Source: Bacillota bacterium
GTDB lineage: Bacteria > Bacillota > UBA5301 > JAMCQP01
Assembly: GCA_023381695.1 (NCBI GenBank)
Contig: JAMCQP010000083.1
Coordinates: 69,165 to 133,164, forward strand
DNA: 64,000 bases
Direction of reading: 5' to 3'
Part shown: piece by piece, positions 54,658 through 64,000 of the stretch
Numbering within the stretch: the stretch's first letter is position 1
Layout of the letters: each line of letters begins with the position of its first letter
Notes under the pieces: generated by a model
What the model saw: the letters and a program-made list of their open reading frames with translations, nothing else
Told to the model about the DNA's origin: nothing
The model's database searches: none
Position numbers and translations under genes: made by a program

Positions 54658-55817
54658 TGGTTCGTGACAAAAAACTGTTGTCAACCATGGTGATTTCGAT
54701 GCTGGTTTTCGGGGTTTTATCCTTGCCTGGTTACACGCGGTCATTGAACGAAAAGGTCTTGAAAATAGGTGTGGTGGGGCCTGAGTCTGGAGGCTCGGCC
54801 CAGCTTGGGCAGGCCCAGCACAAGGCGGTCCAGATGGCTGTTGAGGAGATCAACGCCTCCAAGGGAGCGGGAGATTGGAAATTAGAAGCCTATTTTGAGG
54901 ATGACGAAGGCAACCCTACCAAGTCAGCGAACGCCACCAACAAGCTCCTGCAAAAATCCGAGGTAAATGTAATAATTGGCGCCATCAACAGTTCGTGTAC
55001 TCTGGCAGATATGGTTTATACCGAGCGGGCGGGAATCCCCCAGATTACGGCTGGCTCCACGGGCGCAGACATCACCGGGCAGGGAAAGAAATGGATCTTC
55101 CGCACCGCAGTTAACGATGAATTTCAGGCCAACGCTCTTGTGAAATATGCCGTAAATGTATTAGGTATTAAAAAAGTGGCAACTCTGACCGCGGCTGATG
55201 ACTACGGGCAGAGTGGTGCCAAACTGTTGAAGGCCGCCGCTGATAAGTACGGCCTTGAATTGGTGGCCACTCTAACCTACAATAACGGCGACAAGGATTT
55301 CAAGCCTCAGCTTCTGACCATCAAGGATAAAGGAGCCAAGGGGATCTTCCTTTGGGGGCTTTACACGGAGGCGGCGCTGATTGCCAGGCAAGCCCAGCAA
55401 CTCGGGGTTAATTCCCAGCTCTTTGGCGCCTCTGGTATGGCCGCCATGAAACTGATGGAACTCGGGGAACAAGCTGTGGAGGGAATGGTTCTCACCCAGT
55501 CCTTCCTTCCCAACTCCTGGGATCCTAAAGTAAAAGACTTTGTCACCAAATACAGGCAGAAATATAACGAGGATCCTATCCCTCATGCCGCCCAGGCCTA
55601 TGATACGGTATACATTCTCGCCGATGCTATCAAGCGGAGCAAGTCCATGGCGCCGGCCAAGCTGAGAGAGGCTATTTCCAAAACCAGCTGGCTGCAACTG
55701 GTTACAGGCAGCCCCAGGTTTAACGGCAGAGGCGACGATGTGGGAAAACGGCTTCTGATTACGAAGATCCAGGACGGAAAGTTTGTTTTTATTAAAGCGG
55801 TAACCGCCGGGGAATAA
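54654..55817 (+). CDS. Branched-chain amino acid ABC transporter substrate-binding protein
   Basis: 387 aa LivJ-like; 'LKIGVVGPESGGSAQLGQAQHKAVQMAVEEINA'. Confidence 0.93.
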   Translation: MMVRDKKLLSTMVISMLVFGVLSLPGYTRSLNEKVLKIGVVGPESGGSAQLGQAQHKAVQMAVEEINASKGAGDWKLEAYFEDDEGNPTKSANATNKLLQKSEVNVIIGAINSSCTLADMVYTERAGIPQITAGSTGADITGQGKKWIFRTAVNDEFQANALVKYAVNVLGIKKVATLTAADDYGQSGAKLLKAAADKYGLELVATLTYNNGDKDFKPQLLTIKDKGAKGIFLWGLYTEAALIARQAQQLGVNSQLFGASGMAAMKLMELGEQAVEGMVLTQSFLPNSWDPKVKDFVTKYRQKYNEDPIPHAAQAYDTVYILADAIKRSKSMAPAKLREAISKTSWLQLVTGSPRFNGRGDDVGKRLLITKIQDGKFVFIKAVTAGE

Positions 55818-55848
55818 GCCGGCTTGTCTTAAGTCCTGCTGACCCTGT

Positions 55849-55867
55849 CTGCCGGCGGGGCCGGCAG
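55849..55867 (+). promoter_or_regulatory. Intercistronic hairpin between livJ- and livH-type genes
   Basis: CTGCCGGC-GGG-GCCGGCAG. Confidence 0.65.
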
Positions 55868-55895
55868 GACCTCAATAACTCGAGGAGGGGACCCA

Positions 55896-56765
55896 ATGCA
55901 ATACTTCCTCAACGGCCTTCCCATTGGGGCAATTTATGCCCTGGTGGCCTTAGGGTACAGCCTGATCTACGCTTCGGCCGGAGTTTTAAACTGGTCGCAG
56001 GGCGACATGGTCATGCTGGGAGCCTACATTGGCTACCTGCTTTACCGGCTGTTAGGCATTAACTTTGTCGTTTCGCTGGGAGTCTCCATGGTCGCAGTGG
56101 CCCTGATCGGCATGCTGGTGGAGCGTTCGGTCTTACGCCCCCTACGCAAAAGACAAGCTCCAGCCATAAACATGGTAATCGCTACCTTGGGAGTGGCCAT
56201 CATTTCTCGCAATATTGCTCTGGTGATCTGGGGGCCGGACGCGCAGGCGTTTCCATCGCCTGTGGGGTCAAGCTCTGTCCAGATGGGCAGCCTCAGCATT
56301 ATCCCGCAGGACATCTTGATCGTGAGTGTGGGTCTTGCGGTGATGCTCTTTTTGCAGTATTTTTTGGGTTACACGCGGGAAGGGAAAGCCCTGAGGGCTG
56401 TTGCTCAGGATCGCGCGGCGGCCATCCTCATGGGTGTCGACGTCAAAAACTCTGACGCCCTTGCGTTTGCGGTCAGTTCCATGATGGGAGCGGCTGCGGG
56501 GATCCTTATTGCTCCGGTGTTTTTTGTCACTTTTAACATGGGGAGCGGTATAGGGTTGAAGGGTTTCGTGGCCGCGGTTGTAGGGGGCCTCGGCAACATT
56601 CCGGGGGCGATCGCCGGCGGATTTTTCCTGGGCCTTACTGAATCAATGGCGGGAGGCAAGATCAGTTCTGGTTACCGGGATGTCATAGCGTTTGTTCTTT
56701 TAATCCTTGTCTTGTGGCTGAAACCCTCAGGCCTGTTTTCCCGGCGGATCCATCAAAAAGTTTAG
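55896..56765 (+). CDS. Branched-chain amino acid ABC transporter permease (LivH type)
   Basis: 289 aa; 'NGLPIGAIYALVALGYSLIYASAGVLNWSQGDMVMLGAYIGY'. Confidence 0.94.
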   Translation: MQYFLNGLPIGAIYALVALGYSLIYASAGVLNWSQGDMVMLGAYIGYLLYRLLGINFVVSLGVSMVAVALIGMLVERSVLRPLRKRQAPAINMVIATLGVAIISRNIALVIWGPDAQAFPSPVGSSSVQMGSLSIIPQDILIVSVGLAVMLFLQYFLGYTREGKALRAVAQDRAAAILMGVDVKNSDALAFAVSSMMGAAAGILIAPVFFVTFNMGSGIGLKGFVAAVVGGLGNIPGAIAGGFFLGLTESMAGGKISSGYRDVIAFVLLILVLWLKPSGLFSRRIHQKV

Positions 56766-56773
56766 GATCGACC

Positions 56774-57805
56774 ATGCTGATAGGAATAGGAAGTGATCTT
56801 CAGGTGAAACCTGGAAAGTCGAGATCCGCCTGGATTGGGTTTGCGCTGGCCGCTCTGGCGGTCATGGTATCATGGGTGATCCAGAGCAGTTATTATTTAC
56901 ACATCGCAAACCTGATTGGAATTTATTCGCTCATCGTGATAGGGTTAAATCTTCTTTCCGGATATACCGGGCAGGTATCCATGGGCCATGCTGGATTTTT
57001 TGCCATTGGCAGCTACGTCTCGGCGCTCTTAACCATGAAACTCCAGATTCCTTTCTGGTTATCCATTGGGGCAGCGGCGCTCGTCGCTTCTTTTAGCGGC
57101 ATGGTCATAGGAATTCCGGCCATGAAATTATCGGGGCCTTATCTGGTGATGGCGACAGTCGGGTTCGGTGAAATAATCAGGCTGGTTCTGGTCAACTGGA
57201 CACCTGTCACCAGGGGAGCCGCGGGGCTTACTGGAATTCCGCTGCCCTCCTTTCTGGGGATTCAGGTTACCTCGGAAAGAGACTTCTTTTACCTGATATA
57301 TGCTCTCGTCCTGGTCGGTACGATTGCGGCGTTGCGGTTATCCCGCTCAAAGGTGGGGCGGACTTTTGTGGCCATCCGGGAAGATGAGCTGGCGGCTGAG
57401 GCCATGGGCGTCCCGGTGAACTCATATAAGGTGGTGGCTTTCGTGGTGAGCGCGGCGTATGCCGGGATAGCCGGAGCTCTTTACGGGTCGTTCGCCGGGG
57501 TGGCCAGCCCCGACAACTTCACCTTTGAGGATTCGGTGGGATTTTTATCGATGTCCGTGATTGGCGGGAACAGGACCATTTATGGAGCACTTTTAGGTTC
57601 CTTCGTTCTCACCGTCCTTTCTGAAGCTTTGCGAGTATTTCAGACGTACCGGCTCATTATTTATGGAATCATTCTAATTTTAACGGTGATATTTGTGCCC
57701 CAAGGGCTCTCTGGTCTGGCAAGGCAGGGTTTTGTGGTGTTTTACAGGAGAAAAACCCGGGCGGCCTCGACCAAAGCGAGCCTCAAAGAGGTGAAAAATC
57801 GGTGA
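56774..57805 (+). CDS. Branched-chain amino acid ABC transporter permease (LivM type)
   Basis: ATG 56774 likely; 'LIVIGLNLLSGYTGQVSMGHAGFFAIGSYVSALL'. Confidence 0.94.
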   Translation: MLIGIGSDLQVKPGKSRSAWIGFALAALAVMVSWVIQSSYYLHIANLIGIYSLIVIGLNLLSGYTGQVSMGHAGFFAIGSYVSALLTMKLQIPFWLSIGAAALVASFSGMVIGIPAMKLSGPYLVMATVGFGEIIRLVLVNWTPVTRGAAGLTGIPLPSFLGIQVTSERDFFYLIYALVLVGTIAALRLSRSKVGRTFVAIREDELAAEAMGVPVNSYKVVAFVVSAAYAGIAGALYGSFAGVASPDNFTFEDSVGFLSMSVIGGNRTIYGALLGSFVLTVLSEALRVFQTYRLIIYGIILILTVIFVPQGLSGLARQGFVVFYRRKTRAASTKASLKEVKNR

Positions 57806-58587
57806 ACCCAGAGAAAGTCATTCTTCAACTGCGGGATATTTCCAAAAGATTTGGAGGCCTGCAAGCCCTGGATAACGTGGATTTATCGGTAATTCATGGG
57901 AAAATCCACGGCATCATCGGGCCTAATGGTGCTGGAAAGACCACGCTTTTTAACGTCATCACCGGCCTTGTTAAGCCAGACCGCGGGGAAATCCGGTTTG
58001 AAGGGAAAACCCTGCCGTACTCTGCTCCTCACCGGCTGGTCCCGTTAGGTATTTGCCGGACCTTCCAAAATATAAGAGTCTTTAAAGAGATGACCGTGGA
58101 AGACAATGTGCTGATCGGCCAGCATGTACACACGCCTACTCCCGTCCTGTCCATTCTTGCCGGGCGCAAGCATGCGAGAGAGTGGGAAAGGAAAGCGCGG
58201 GAAGTGGCCGCCCATGCTCTGCAAATGATGGGGCTTGAATCAAAGTCGCATGAACTGGCAAAAAACCTTCCTTATGGCCAGCAAAAACTCGTCGAGTTTG
58301 CGCGCGCCCTGGCGGCTCAACCAAAAGTGGTTTTGCTTGATGAACCGGCGGCGGGCCTCAATCCGGCCGAAAAGAGCAATTTGCTGAAGATCATGGCGAC
58401 TTTGCGCGAAAAGGGTTATACGATTATCTTTATCGAGCACGATATGAAACTGGTCATGAATATCTGCGACACCATCTCCGTATTGGACCACGGAAAAAAG
58501 ATCGCGGAAGGGGAGCCGAAAAACGTACGCAATCATCCGGACGTCATCAAGGCGTATCTTGGGAAGGGAGGCGCCTTGCGTGCTTGA
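57802..58587 (+). CDS. ABC transporter ATP-binding protein (LivG type)
   Basis: Walker A 'GPNGAGKTTLFN', 'LLDEPAAGLNPAEK'. Confidence 0.95.
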   Translation: MNPEKVILQLRDISKRFGGLQALDNVDLSVIHGKIHGIIGPNGAGKTTLFNVITGLVKPDRGEIRFEGKTLPYSAPHRLVPLGICRTFQNIRVFKEMTVEDNVLIGQHVHTPTPVLSILAGRKHAREWERKAREVAAHALQMMGLESKSHELAKNLPYGQQKLVEFARALAAQPKVVLLDEPAAGLNPAEKSNLLKIMATLREKGYTIIFIEHDMKLVMNICDTISVLDHGKKIAEGEPKNVRNHPDVIKAYLGKGGALRA

Positions 58588-59284
58588 ACTGGTGGAGGTT
58601 GTGGCGCGTTATGGAGAGACTGAGGTTTTACATGGCATTTCCTTTACCGTCCCGCCCGGGAGGATAACCACCCTGATCGGAGCAAACGGCGCCGGTAAAA
58701 CCACGATCTTGCGCTGTATTACCGGCCTTCTCGCCGTGTCCCGTGGGAAGATCATGTGGAAAGGAAAAGACCTCACGGTAATGCCCTCCAAAGAGATTGT
58801 CCGTTCCGGAGTAACCATGGTGCCGGAAGGACGGCATGTGTTTCCCCGCATGACCGTGCGGGAAAACCTCGAGATGGGGGCGTATCTCCGCCGTGATAAA
58901 ATGGGTATCGAACAAGATTTCGAGTGGGCGCTTTCGCTTTTTCCCGCGCTGAAATCCAGGCTCAAGCAAACGGCCGGAACCCTTTCCGGAGGAGAGCAGC
59001 AGATGCTTGCCATGGGGAGGGCGCTCATGGCCGCTCCGGAGCTTCTCCTTTTGGATGAACCTTCCATGGGTCTTTCGCCCTTGCTTGTGGAGGAAGTCTT
59101 TTCGGTAATCGAGCGCATCCGTGAGATGGGAAAGACCATCCTCCTGGTAGAGCAGAATGCGGTGATGTCGTTGAGCATTGCAGACCAGGCCTATGTCCTG
59201 GAGTTGGGTGCCGTGGTCTTGTCAGGAACGGGCGAGAGTTTGTTGCATAATCCGGAGGTTGAGGCAGCTTATCTGGGCGTCTGA
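58580..59284 (+). CDS. ABC transporter ATP-binding protein (LivF type)
   Basis: 'GANGAGKTTILRCI', 'LSGGEQQMLAMGRALM', 'LLDEPSMGLSP'; GTG 58580 likely start. Confidence 0.95.
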   Translation: MLELVEVVARYGETEVLHGISFTVPPGRITTLIGANGAGKTTILRCITGLLAVSRGKIMWKGKDLTVMPSKEIVRSGVTMVPEGRHVFPRMTVRENLEMGAYLRRDKMGIEQDFEWALSLFPALKSRLKQTAGTLSGGEQQMLAMGRALMAAPELLLLDEPSMGLSPLLVEEVFSVIERIREMGKTILLVEQNAVMSLSIADQAYVLELGAVVLSGTGESLLHNPEVEAAYLGV

Positions 59285-60102
59285 TGATGGGGATGTTTTC
59301 TATAAATGAATTATGGCAAAAGGGTGGAGATAGCTTGGCGGGAGTATGGCTTCAGAATATGACCTGGGAAGAATTCAAGGAACGTATTCAAGAGACGAAG
59401 GTGGTGCTGGTGGTGGTTGGCAGCACCGAGCAACACGGGGCCCATCTGCCCCTGGGAACGGATACCATGGTAGCGATGGCTCTGGCGGAAGATGCTTCCG
59501 CTAAAACGGGGGCGGTTATTGCGCCGCCTTTGTGGTTTGGATGGAGCCCGCATCACATGGCATTGCCTGGTACTGTGACAATCCGGCCAGAGGTGCTTAT
59601 TGAACTCCTTTACGACGTTCTGCAATCTTTGGCTGAACATGGATGCCGGAACTTTATAATAATCAATGGCCACAGAATCGTGAACATTCCCTGGATGCAG
59701 CTAGCCGCTGAGCGTGCTCAGCGTATTTTACAGGTGCGCGTCAACATCTTCGATCCGGCTTATATGTCCAAAGAGATCGTGGATAAGCTGGAATTCGGGC
59801 CGGTGGGTCATGCCGAGGAAATTGAGTCCTCGCATATGTGGTACTGCTTCCCTCAGCTGTACCATGAAGATAAAACACTGAATTGCCCCCCGGAGAGCAT
59901 CGAATTGTATCATGTTGACCCCCGCGCCGCCGGGGATACCCTGTGTTATGTGCCATCCACCAAAGAGCGCATGCGGGAATCGGTGGAAGTATCCAGAGGC
60001 ACGTCCGGGTCTCCGGTCCGATCTTCCAGGGAAAAAGGGAAGCTCTATCACGAGCATCTGGTTAAGAGGCTTACTCAAGTTATTCAAAGGTTTCAGGCAT
60101 GA
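59284..60102 (+). CDS. Creatininase family protein
   Basis: 'VVVGSTEQHGAHLPLGTDTMVA', 'IIINGHRIVN', 'GHAEEIESSHMW'. Confidence 0.88.
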   Translation: MMGMFSINELWQKGGDSLAGVWLQNMTWEEFKERIQETKVVLVVVGSTEQHGAHLPLGTDTMVAMALAEDASAKTGAVIAPPLWFGWSPHHMALPGTVTIRPEVLIELLYDVLQSLAEHGCRNFIIINGHRIVNIPWMQLAAERAQRILQVRVNIFDPAYMSKEIVDKLEFGPVGHAEEIESSHMWYCFPQLYHEDKTLNCPPESIELYHVDPRAAGDTLCYVPSTKERMRESVEVSRGTSGSPVRSSREKGKLYHEHLVKRLTQVIQRFQA

Positions 60103-60116
60103 GCAGGAGGATCTAA

Positions 60117-61157
60117 ATGAAAGCCATTTTAAAAGCTGAATCGGCTCCCGGTGCATTTCTCAGCGAGGTTGCAGTTCCGAAGCCTGGTCCGACAGATGTC
60201 CTGGTGAAAATAAAAGCAACCTCAATATGTGGTACGGATCACCACATCTACATCTGGAATGAATGGGCGCAGAGGCGGATCAAGCCTCCCAAAATCATGG
60301 GGCATGAGTTTGCCGGGGAAGTCGTGGAAGTGGGCTCGGCGGTTAGATCTGCGAAGGTGGGAGACTATGTATCGGCGGAGAGTCATATAGTATGTGGGCA
60401 CTGTCCTCAGTGCCTAATGGGCGAAAAACCCGTGTGCCAGAATACAAGAATTCTTGGAGTGGATACCGATGGGTGTTTCGCCGAATACGCCGTCGTGCCG
60501 GAAGACAATCTGTGGCACAATGATTCGAGCATCCCAGCGGATATCGCTTCCATTCAAGAACCGCTGGGAAATGCGATTCATACGGTTCTGGCCGGGGAAC
60601 CCAAGGGGAAAACCATGGCCATCTTTGGCTGCGGGCCGATAGGTTTGATGGCGATAGGAGTGGCCAAGGCCGCCGGAGCTTCCTTCGTTGCCGCCGTCGA
60701 TGTCAACGAATACAGGCTGGATATCGCCGAAAAAATGAACGCCGATCTGGCAATCAATAGCAAAGACCGGGATCCCCTGGAAATGATCCTGGATTACACT
60801 CATGGTGTAGGGATGGATGCGGTTTTAGAGATGTCCGGAGCCCCTGCCGTATATGGTCAAATGTTCAAGGCGGTCAGAGCGGGGGGCAGGGTCACCCTTC
60901 TGGGGCTTCCCGCGAAACCTGTGCCGGTGAACTTTTCCGATGACGTGGTAATGAAAGGTGTTACCATCCAGGGTATTACAGGAAGGAAAGTATGGGATAC
61001 CTGGTTGACGGGAAGGGAACTCCTTACCTCAGGAGCTCTTGACCTCAGTCCCGTGATCACCCATCACTTGGATTTAGAGGAGTATAAGCTGGGGATGGAT
61101 CTGATGACATCGGGGAATTCCGGAAAGATTATTCTTTATCCAGGGGGGGCCAGGTAA
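60117..61157 (+). CDS. tdh: L-threonine 3-dehydrogenase (zinc-dependent MDR family)
   Basis: 346 aa; '[40 protein letters not shown]'; followed by kbl. Confidence 0.95.
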   Translation: MKAILKAESAPGAFLSEVAVPKPGPTDVLVKIKATSICGTDHHIYIWNEWAQRRIKPPKIMGHEFAGEVVEVGSAVRSAKVGDYVSAESHIVCGHCPQCLMGEKPVCQNTRILGVDTDGCFAEYAVVPEDNLWHNDSSIPADIASIQEPLGNAIHTVLAGEPKGKTMAIFGCGPIGLMAIGVAKAAGASFVAAVDVNEYRLDIAEKMNADLAINSKDRDPLEMILDYTHGVGMDAVLEMSGAPAVYGQMFKAVRAGGRVTLLGLPAKPVPVNFSDDVVMKGVTIQGITGRKVWDTWLTGRELLTSGALDLSPVITHHLDLEEYKLGMDLMTSGNSGKIILYPGGAR

Positions 61158-62380
61158 TGGCGAAGATTGATTTCTTGGCGAAAGAACTTGATCTTTTACG
61201 GGAACAGGGTCTTTTCAACACCATCCGGACCATAGACGGCCCACAGGGTGCGTGGTTTGTAGCCGACGGAAAAAGAGTCTTGAACCTTTGCTCCAACAAC
61301 TATTTGGGTTTCGCCAATAGCCCGTTGCTCAAAAAAGCTGCAAAACAGGCCATAAATAAATATGGCGTGGGTTCTGGAGCGGTAAGGACCATAGCGGGAA
61401 CCCAGACCATCCACCTGGAACTGGAGAAAAAGCTGGCCGAGTTTAAGCATGCGCCCGCCAGCATAGTCCTGCAGGGAGGGTTTAACGCCAATTTGGCGGT
61501 CATCCCCACGATTACCGGGGAAGGGGACCTGATTTTCTCGGACGAATTAAACCATGCCAGCATTATCGATGGTTGCAGGTTGTCCAAAGCCAGGGTTGTC
61601 AGATACCTTCATAATAATGCGGAAGATCTCCGGAAAAAGATTAAAGAAGAAATGAAAGATGCCCGGCGGATGTTGATCGTGACTGATGGCGTGTTCAGCA
61701 TGAACGGCGATATAGCTCCTCTGCCAGACCTCGTGGAAGTGGCTGACGAATTCGGAGCCATGGTGATGGTGGATGATGCCCATGGCGAAGGAGTTCTGGG
61801 TGAGGGGGGAAGAGGCATCGTGAATCATTTTGGGCTTGAGGGCAAAGTGGAGATCGAAGTCGGCACGCTTTCAAAAGCTTTCGGAGTTGTGGGCGGCTAT
61901 GTTACCGGTCCTCAAGTACTCATCGATTACCTGAAACAGCGTGGACGCCCCTTCCTTTTCAGCACCGGCCTTTCTCCGGCGGATGCTGCCGCGGCCGTTG
62001 CTGCCGTGGATGTCTTGCTCCAAGGAGACAAACTGGTAAAGAAATTGTGGGCTAACGCTGAGTATTTCCGGGGGGGGCTGAAAGCCGCGGGATTTGCCAC
62101 AGGTGAAAGCCAAACGCCCATCATTCCGGTAATTTTGGGAGATGAGAAACTGGCTTCCGAATTCTCAAAGACCTTGTTTGCCGGGAGAATTTTTGCCCAG
62201 TCCATAGCTTACCCCACGGTTGAAAGGGGCAAAGCACGCATTCGCTGCATGATCTCCGCGGTTCACGAGAAAAAAGATCTGGATTTCGCCCTGGAAAAGT
62301 TCACTGAAGCCGGGAAACGGCTGGGGGTCCTGACGGCCGAGCGGTCTTCAGTCAACTCGGGAAATCGTCAAAATATTTGA
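61157..62380 (+). CDS. kbl: Glycine C-acetyltransferase (2-amino-3-ketobutyrate CoA ligase)
   Basis: '[17 protein letters not shown]', '[21 protein letters not shown]', '[13 protein letters not shown]'. Confidence 0.94.
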   Translation: MAKIDFLAKELDLLREQGLFNTIRTIDGPQGAWFVADGKRVLNLCSNNYLGFANSPLLKKAAKQAINKYGVGSGAVRTIAGTQTIHLELEKKLAEFKHAPASIVLQGGFNANLAVIPTITGEGDLIFSDELNHASIIDGCRLSKARVVRYLHNNAEDLRKKIKEEMKDARRMLIVTDGVFSMNGDIAPLPDLVEVADEFGAMVMVDDAHGEGVLGEGGRGIVNHFGLEGKVEIEVGTLSKAFGVVGGYVTGPQVLIDYLKQRGRPFLFSTGLSPADAAAAVAAVDVLLQGDKLVKKLWANAEYFRGGLKAAGFATGESQTPIIPVILGDEKLASEFSKTLFAGRIFAQSIAYPTVERGKARIRCMISAVHEKKDLDFALEKFTEAGKRLGVLTAERSSVNSGNRQNI

Positions 62381-62527
62381 AGAGAATTCATTACATTTCA
62401 AGATCCGGCCAATAGTTCATAGGCAGGAAAATACTCATAAACGGCGAAATATCTTATCAAAGTCTATGCGAACGTTTGCATTGCCGGGCAGTCCATGATT
62501 TCCAAAGAAGAAAGGAGCAGCATCAAG

Positions 62528-63733
62528 ATGAAAAAGGCGATTGTTTTGTTTCTAGCTCTCTCTTTGCTGGTTGTTGCGGCCGCGCTGCCGGCGGCTGCTT
62601 CCCAGGCGGGCAAACTCCTGATCTGGGCGGACGCCGTGCGCACGCCGGTGTTAAAGACGGCGGCGGAATCTTTCACCAGGGAGTACAAGATTCCGGTGGA
62701 CATCGTGGAGGTTCCGTTTGGAGACATTCGCGGGAAGCTGGCCACGGCCGGGCCCGCCGGCGAGGGTCCGGACATTGTCGTGGGACCCCACGACTGGCTG
62801 GGTGAGCTGGTGGCCAACGGGCTTATCGCGCCCATCGATCTGGGTTCCGAAAAGTCGAAGTTCGTCCCGGTGACCGTGGAGGCGTTCACCTACAACAACA
62901 AGCTCTATGGGCTGCCGTACGCCATGGAAGCGATTGCGCTCATCTACAACAAGAAGATGGTTCCCACCCCGCCAAAGACGTTCGAAGAGCTCATCGCCAT
63001 GGCCAGGAAGTTGACGGATAAGAAACAGGGTACTTACGGGTACATGCTGCCGGGCGCGGATGCTTACCATTCCTATCCCATCATCAGCGCGTTTGGCGGT
63101 TATATCTTCGGGCGGGACGCCGGCGGCAACTTTAACCCGAAGGATGTCGGCCTCGACAGCCCGGGCGCGGTAAAGGGCGCCCGGTTCATCGAGAGGCTGA
63201 TCAAGGAGGGCGTACAACCCAGGGGCGCGGACTACAACACCATGGCCAACCTGTTCAAGGAAGGCAAGCTTGGCATGATGATCACCGGCCCCTGGGAGAT
63301 CGCCAACGCCAGGGCGGCCAGGATCAACTACGGCGTGGCCAGGATCCCGGCCATCGAAGGCAAGAAGCCCCGGCCGTTCGTCGGCGTGCAGGGCTTCATG
63401 GTCAGCGCGCACAGCAAGAATGTGGTGCTGGCCAACGAATTCCTGAAGGGCTTTGTGGCGACGAAAGACGTCATGCTGGCGCTCTACAAGCAAGATCCGC
63501 GCATTCCCGCCTACAAGCCGGCGCTGGAGGCCGTGGACGACAACCCCGACCTCAAGGCATTTGCGGCCAGCGCTTCGGACGGGCAGCCCATGCCGAGCAT
63601 TCCGGAGATGAGCGCGGTCTGGGGCGCCTACAACGACAAGCTGAGCCTGATTCTCAACGGCGAGCAGACCCCGGACAAGGCGATGAAGGATCTGGCGGCA
63701 CAGGTCCGCAAGGCGATTGAGGGCAAGAAATAA
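62528..63733 (+). CDS. malE: Maltose/maltodextrin-type ABC transporter substrate-binding protein
   Basis: Signal peptide from ATG 62528; 'LLIWADAVRTPVLKTAAESFTREYKI', 'KLGMMITGPWEIANARAARINYGVARIPAIEGKKPRPFVGVQGFMVSAHSKN'. Confidence 0.9.
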   Translation: MKKAIVLFLALSLLVVAAALPAAASQAGKLLIWADAVRTPVLKTAAESFTREYKIPVDIVEVPFGDIRGKLATAGPAGEGPDIVVGPHDWLGELVANGLIAPIDLGSEKSKFVPVTVEAFTYNNKLYGLPYAMEAIALIYNKKMVPTPPKTFEELIAMARKLTDKKQGTYGYMLPGADAYHSYPIISAFGGYIFGRDAGGNFNPKDVGLDSPGAVKGARFIERLIKEGVQPRGADYNTMANLFKEGKLGMMITGPWEIANARAARINYGVARIPAIEGKKPRPFVGVQGFMVSAHSKNVVLANEFLKGFVATKDVMLALYKQDPRIPAYKPALEAVDDNPDLKAFAASASDGQPMPSIPEMSAVWGAYNDKLSLILNGEQTPDKAMKDLAAQVRKAIEGKK

Positions 63734-63755
63734 TCGCCCGTAAGTCAGGAGGTGA

Positions 63756-64000
63756 AGGGGGGCCGATCCCCGGCCGCGGTCATTCAAGGCGATAGTCCAG
63801 GCATGGCGTCAACGGCTCCCGGCGGCCCCTCTCTGGATGTTCAGGTTTTCCGGACTACTCTTGAAAATAGCGGCGCTGGGGGTTTTTGACGCTCTGGCCG
63901 TCTGGGCGGCGGCCGGCCTCCTGGCCTGGCATAACTACGGGCTGGCCGCGGCCCTTTTGATCGGCGCCGCTCTTATAAATTACGCCGTCTTCAACCCCAA
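63756..64000 (+). CDS. MalF-like sugar ABC permease, 5' portion (runs off window)
   Basis: Frame reads ...FKAIVQAWRQRLPAAPLWMFRFSGLLLKIAALGVFDALAVWAAAGLLAWHNYGLAAALLIGAALINYAVFNP; start codon unclear. Confidence 0.5.

Noticed and set aside
1-64000. tRNA, rRNA, transposase or phage genes
   Set aside because: None recognised on reading; tRNAscan/Infernal/IS searches were not possible here and would be decisive.

Overview
64 kb window of a moderately high-GC, spore-former-type Firmicute chromosome (SpoIVFB-like M50 protease, Prp plus an N-extended L27, MreBCD/PBP2/MinCDE/RodA synteny). Left part (0-24 kb) is core genome: AzlCD, ThiF-like/LarE/CsoR, aspartase, Maf, RadC, mreBCD-PBP2-minCDE-rodA, Rrf2, SpoIVFB, two radical-SAM-associated proteins, RNase G, GGDEF, rplU-prp-rpmA. 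Middle part (24.2-37.7 kb) is a dissimilatory sulfite-reductase locus: RsbRD_N protein, dsrMKJOP, ferredoxin, dsrAB, dsrC, a second dsrMK, a CobB/CbiA (DsrN-type) amidase and a YeiH-family transporter. A nitrilase follows. A 13-kb minus-strand operon (38.8-51.5 kb) carries two sets of oligopeptide ABC binding proteins/permeases, four peptidase/hydrolase genes and an Lrp regulator, but no ABC ATPase. After an MCP come an IclR regulator, livJHMGF, a creatininase-family protein, tdh and kbl, then malE and a 5' part of a malF-like gene. Most notable: an apparent 1-nt frameshift near the start of mreB; co-existence of DsrMKJOP and a second DsrMK with no DsrD at its usual place; a dsr locus directly after rpmA where obg is usually found; an ATPase-less peptide-catabolism operon with a divergent M19 dipeptidase; and a GGDEF protein with an extra C-terminal domain next to ribosomal protein genes. 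No tRNA, rRNA, CRISPR array or transposase was recognised. All assignments are by reading the sequence; no database search was run.
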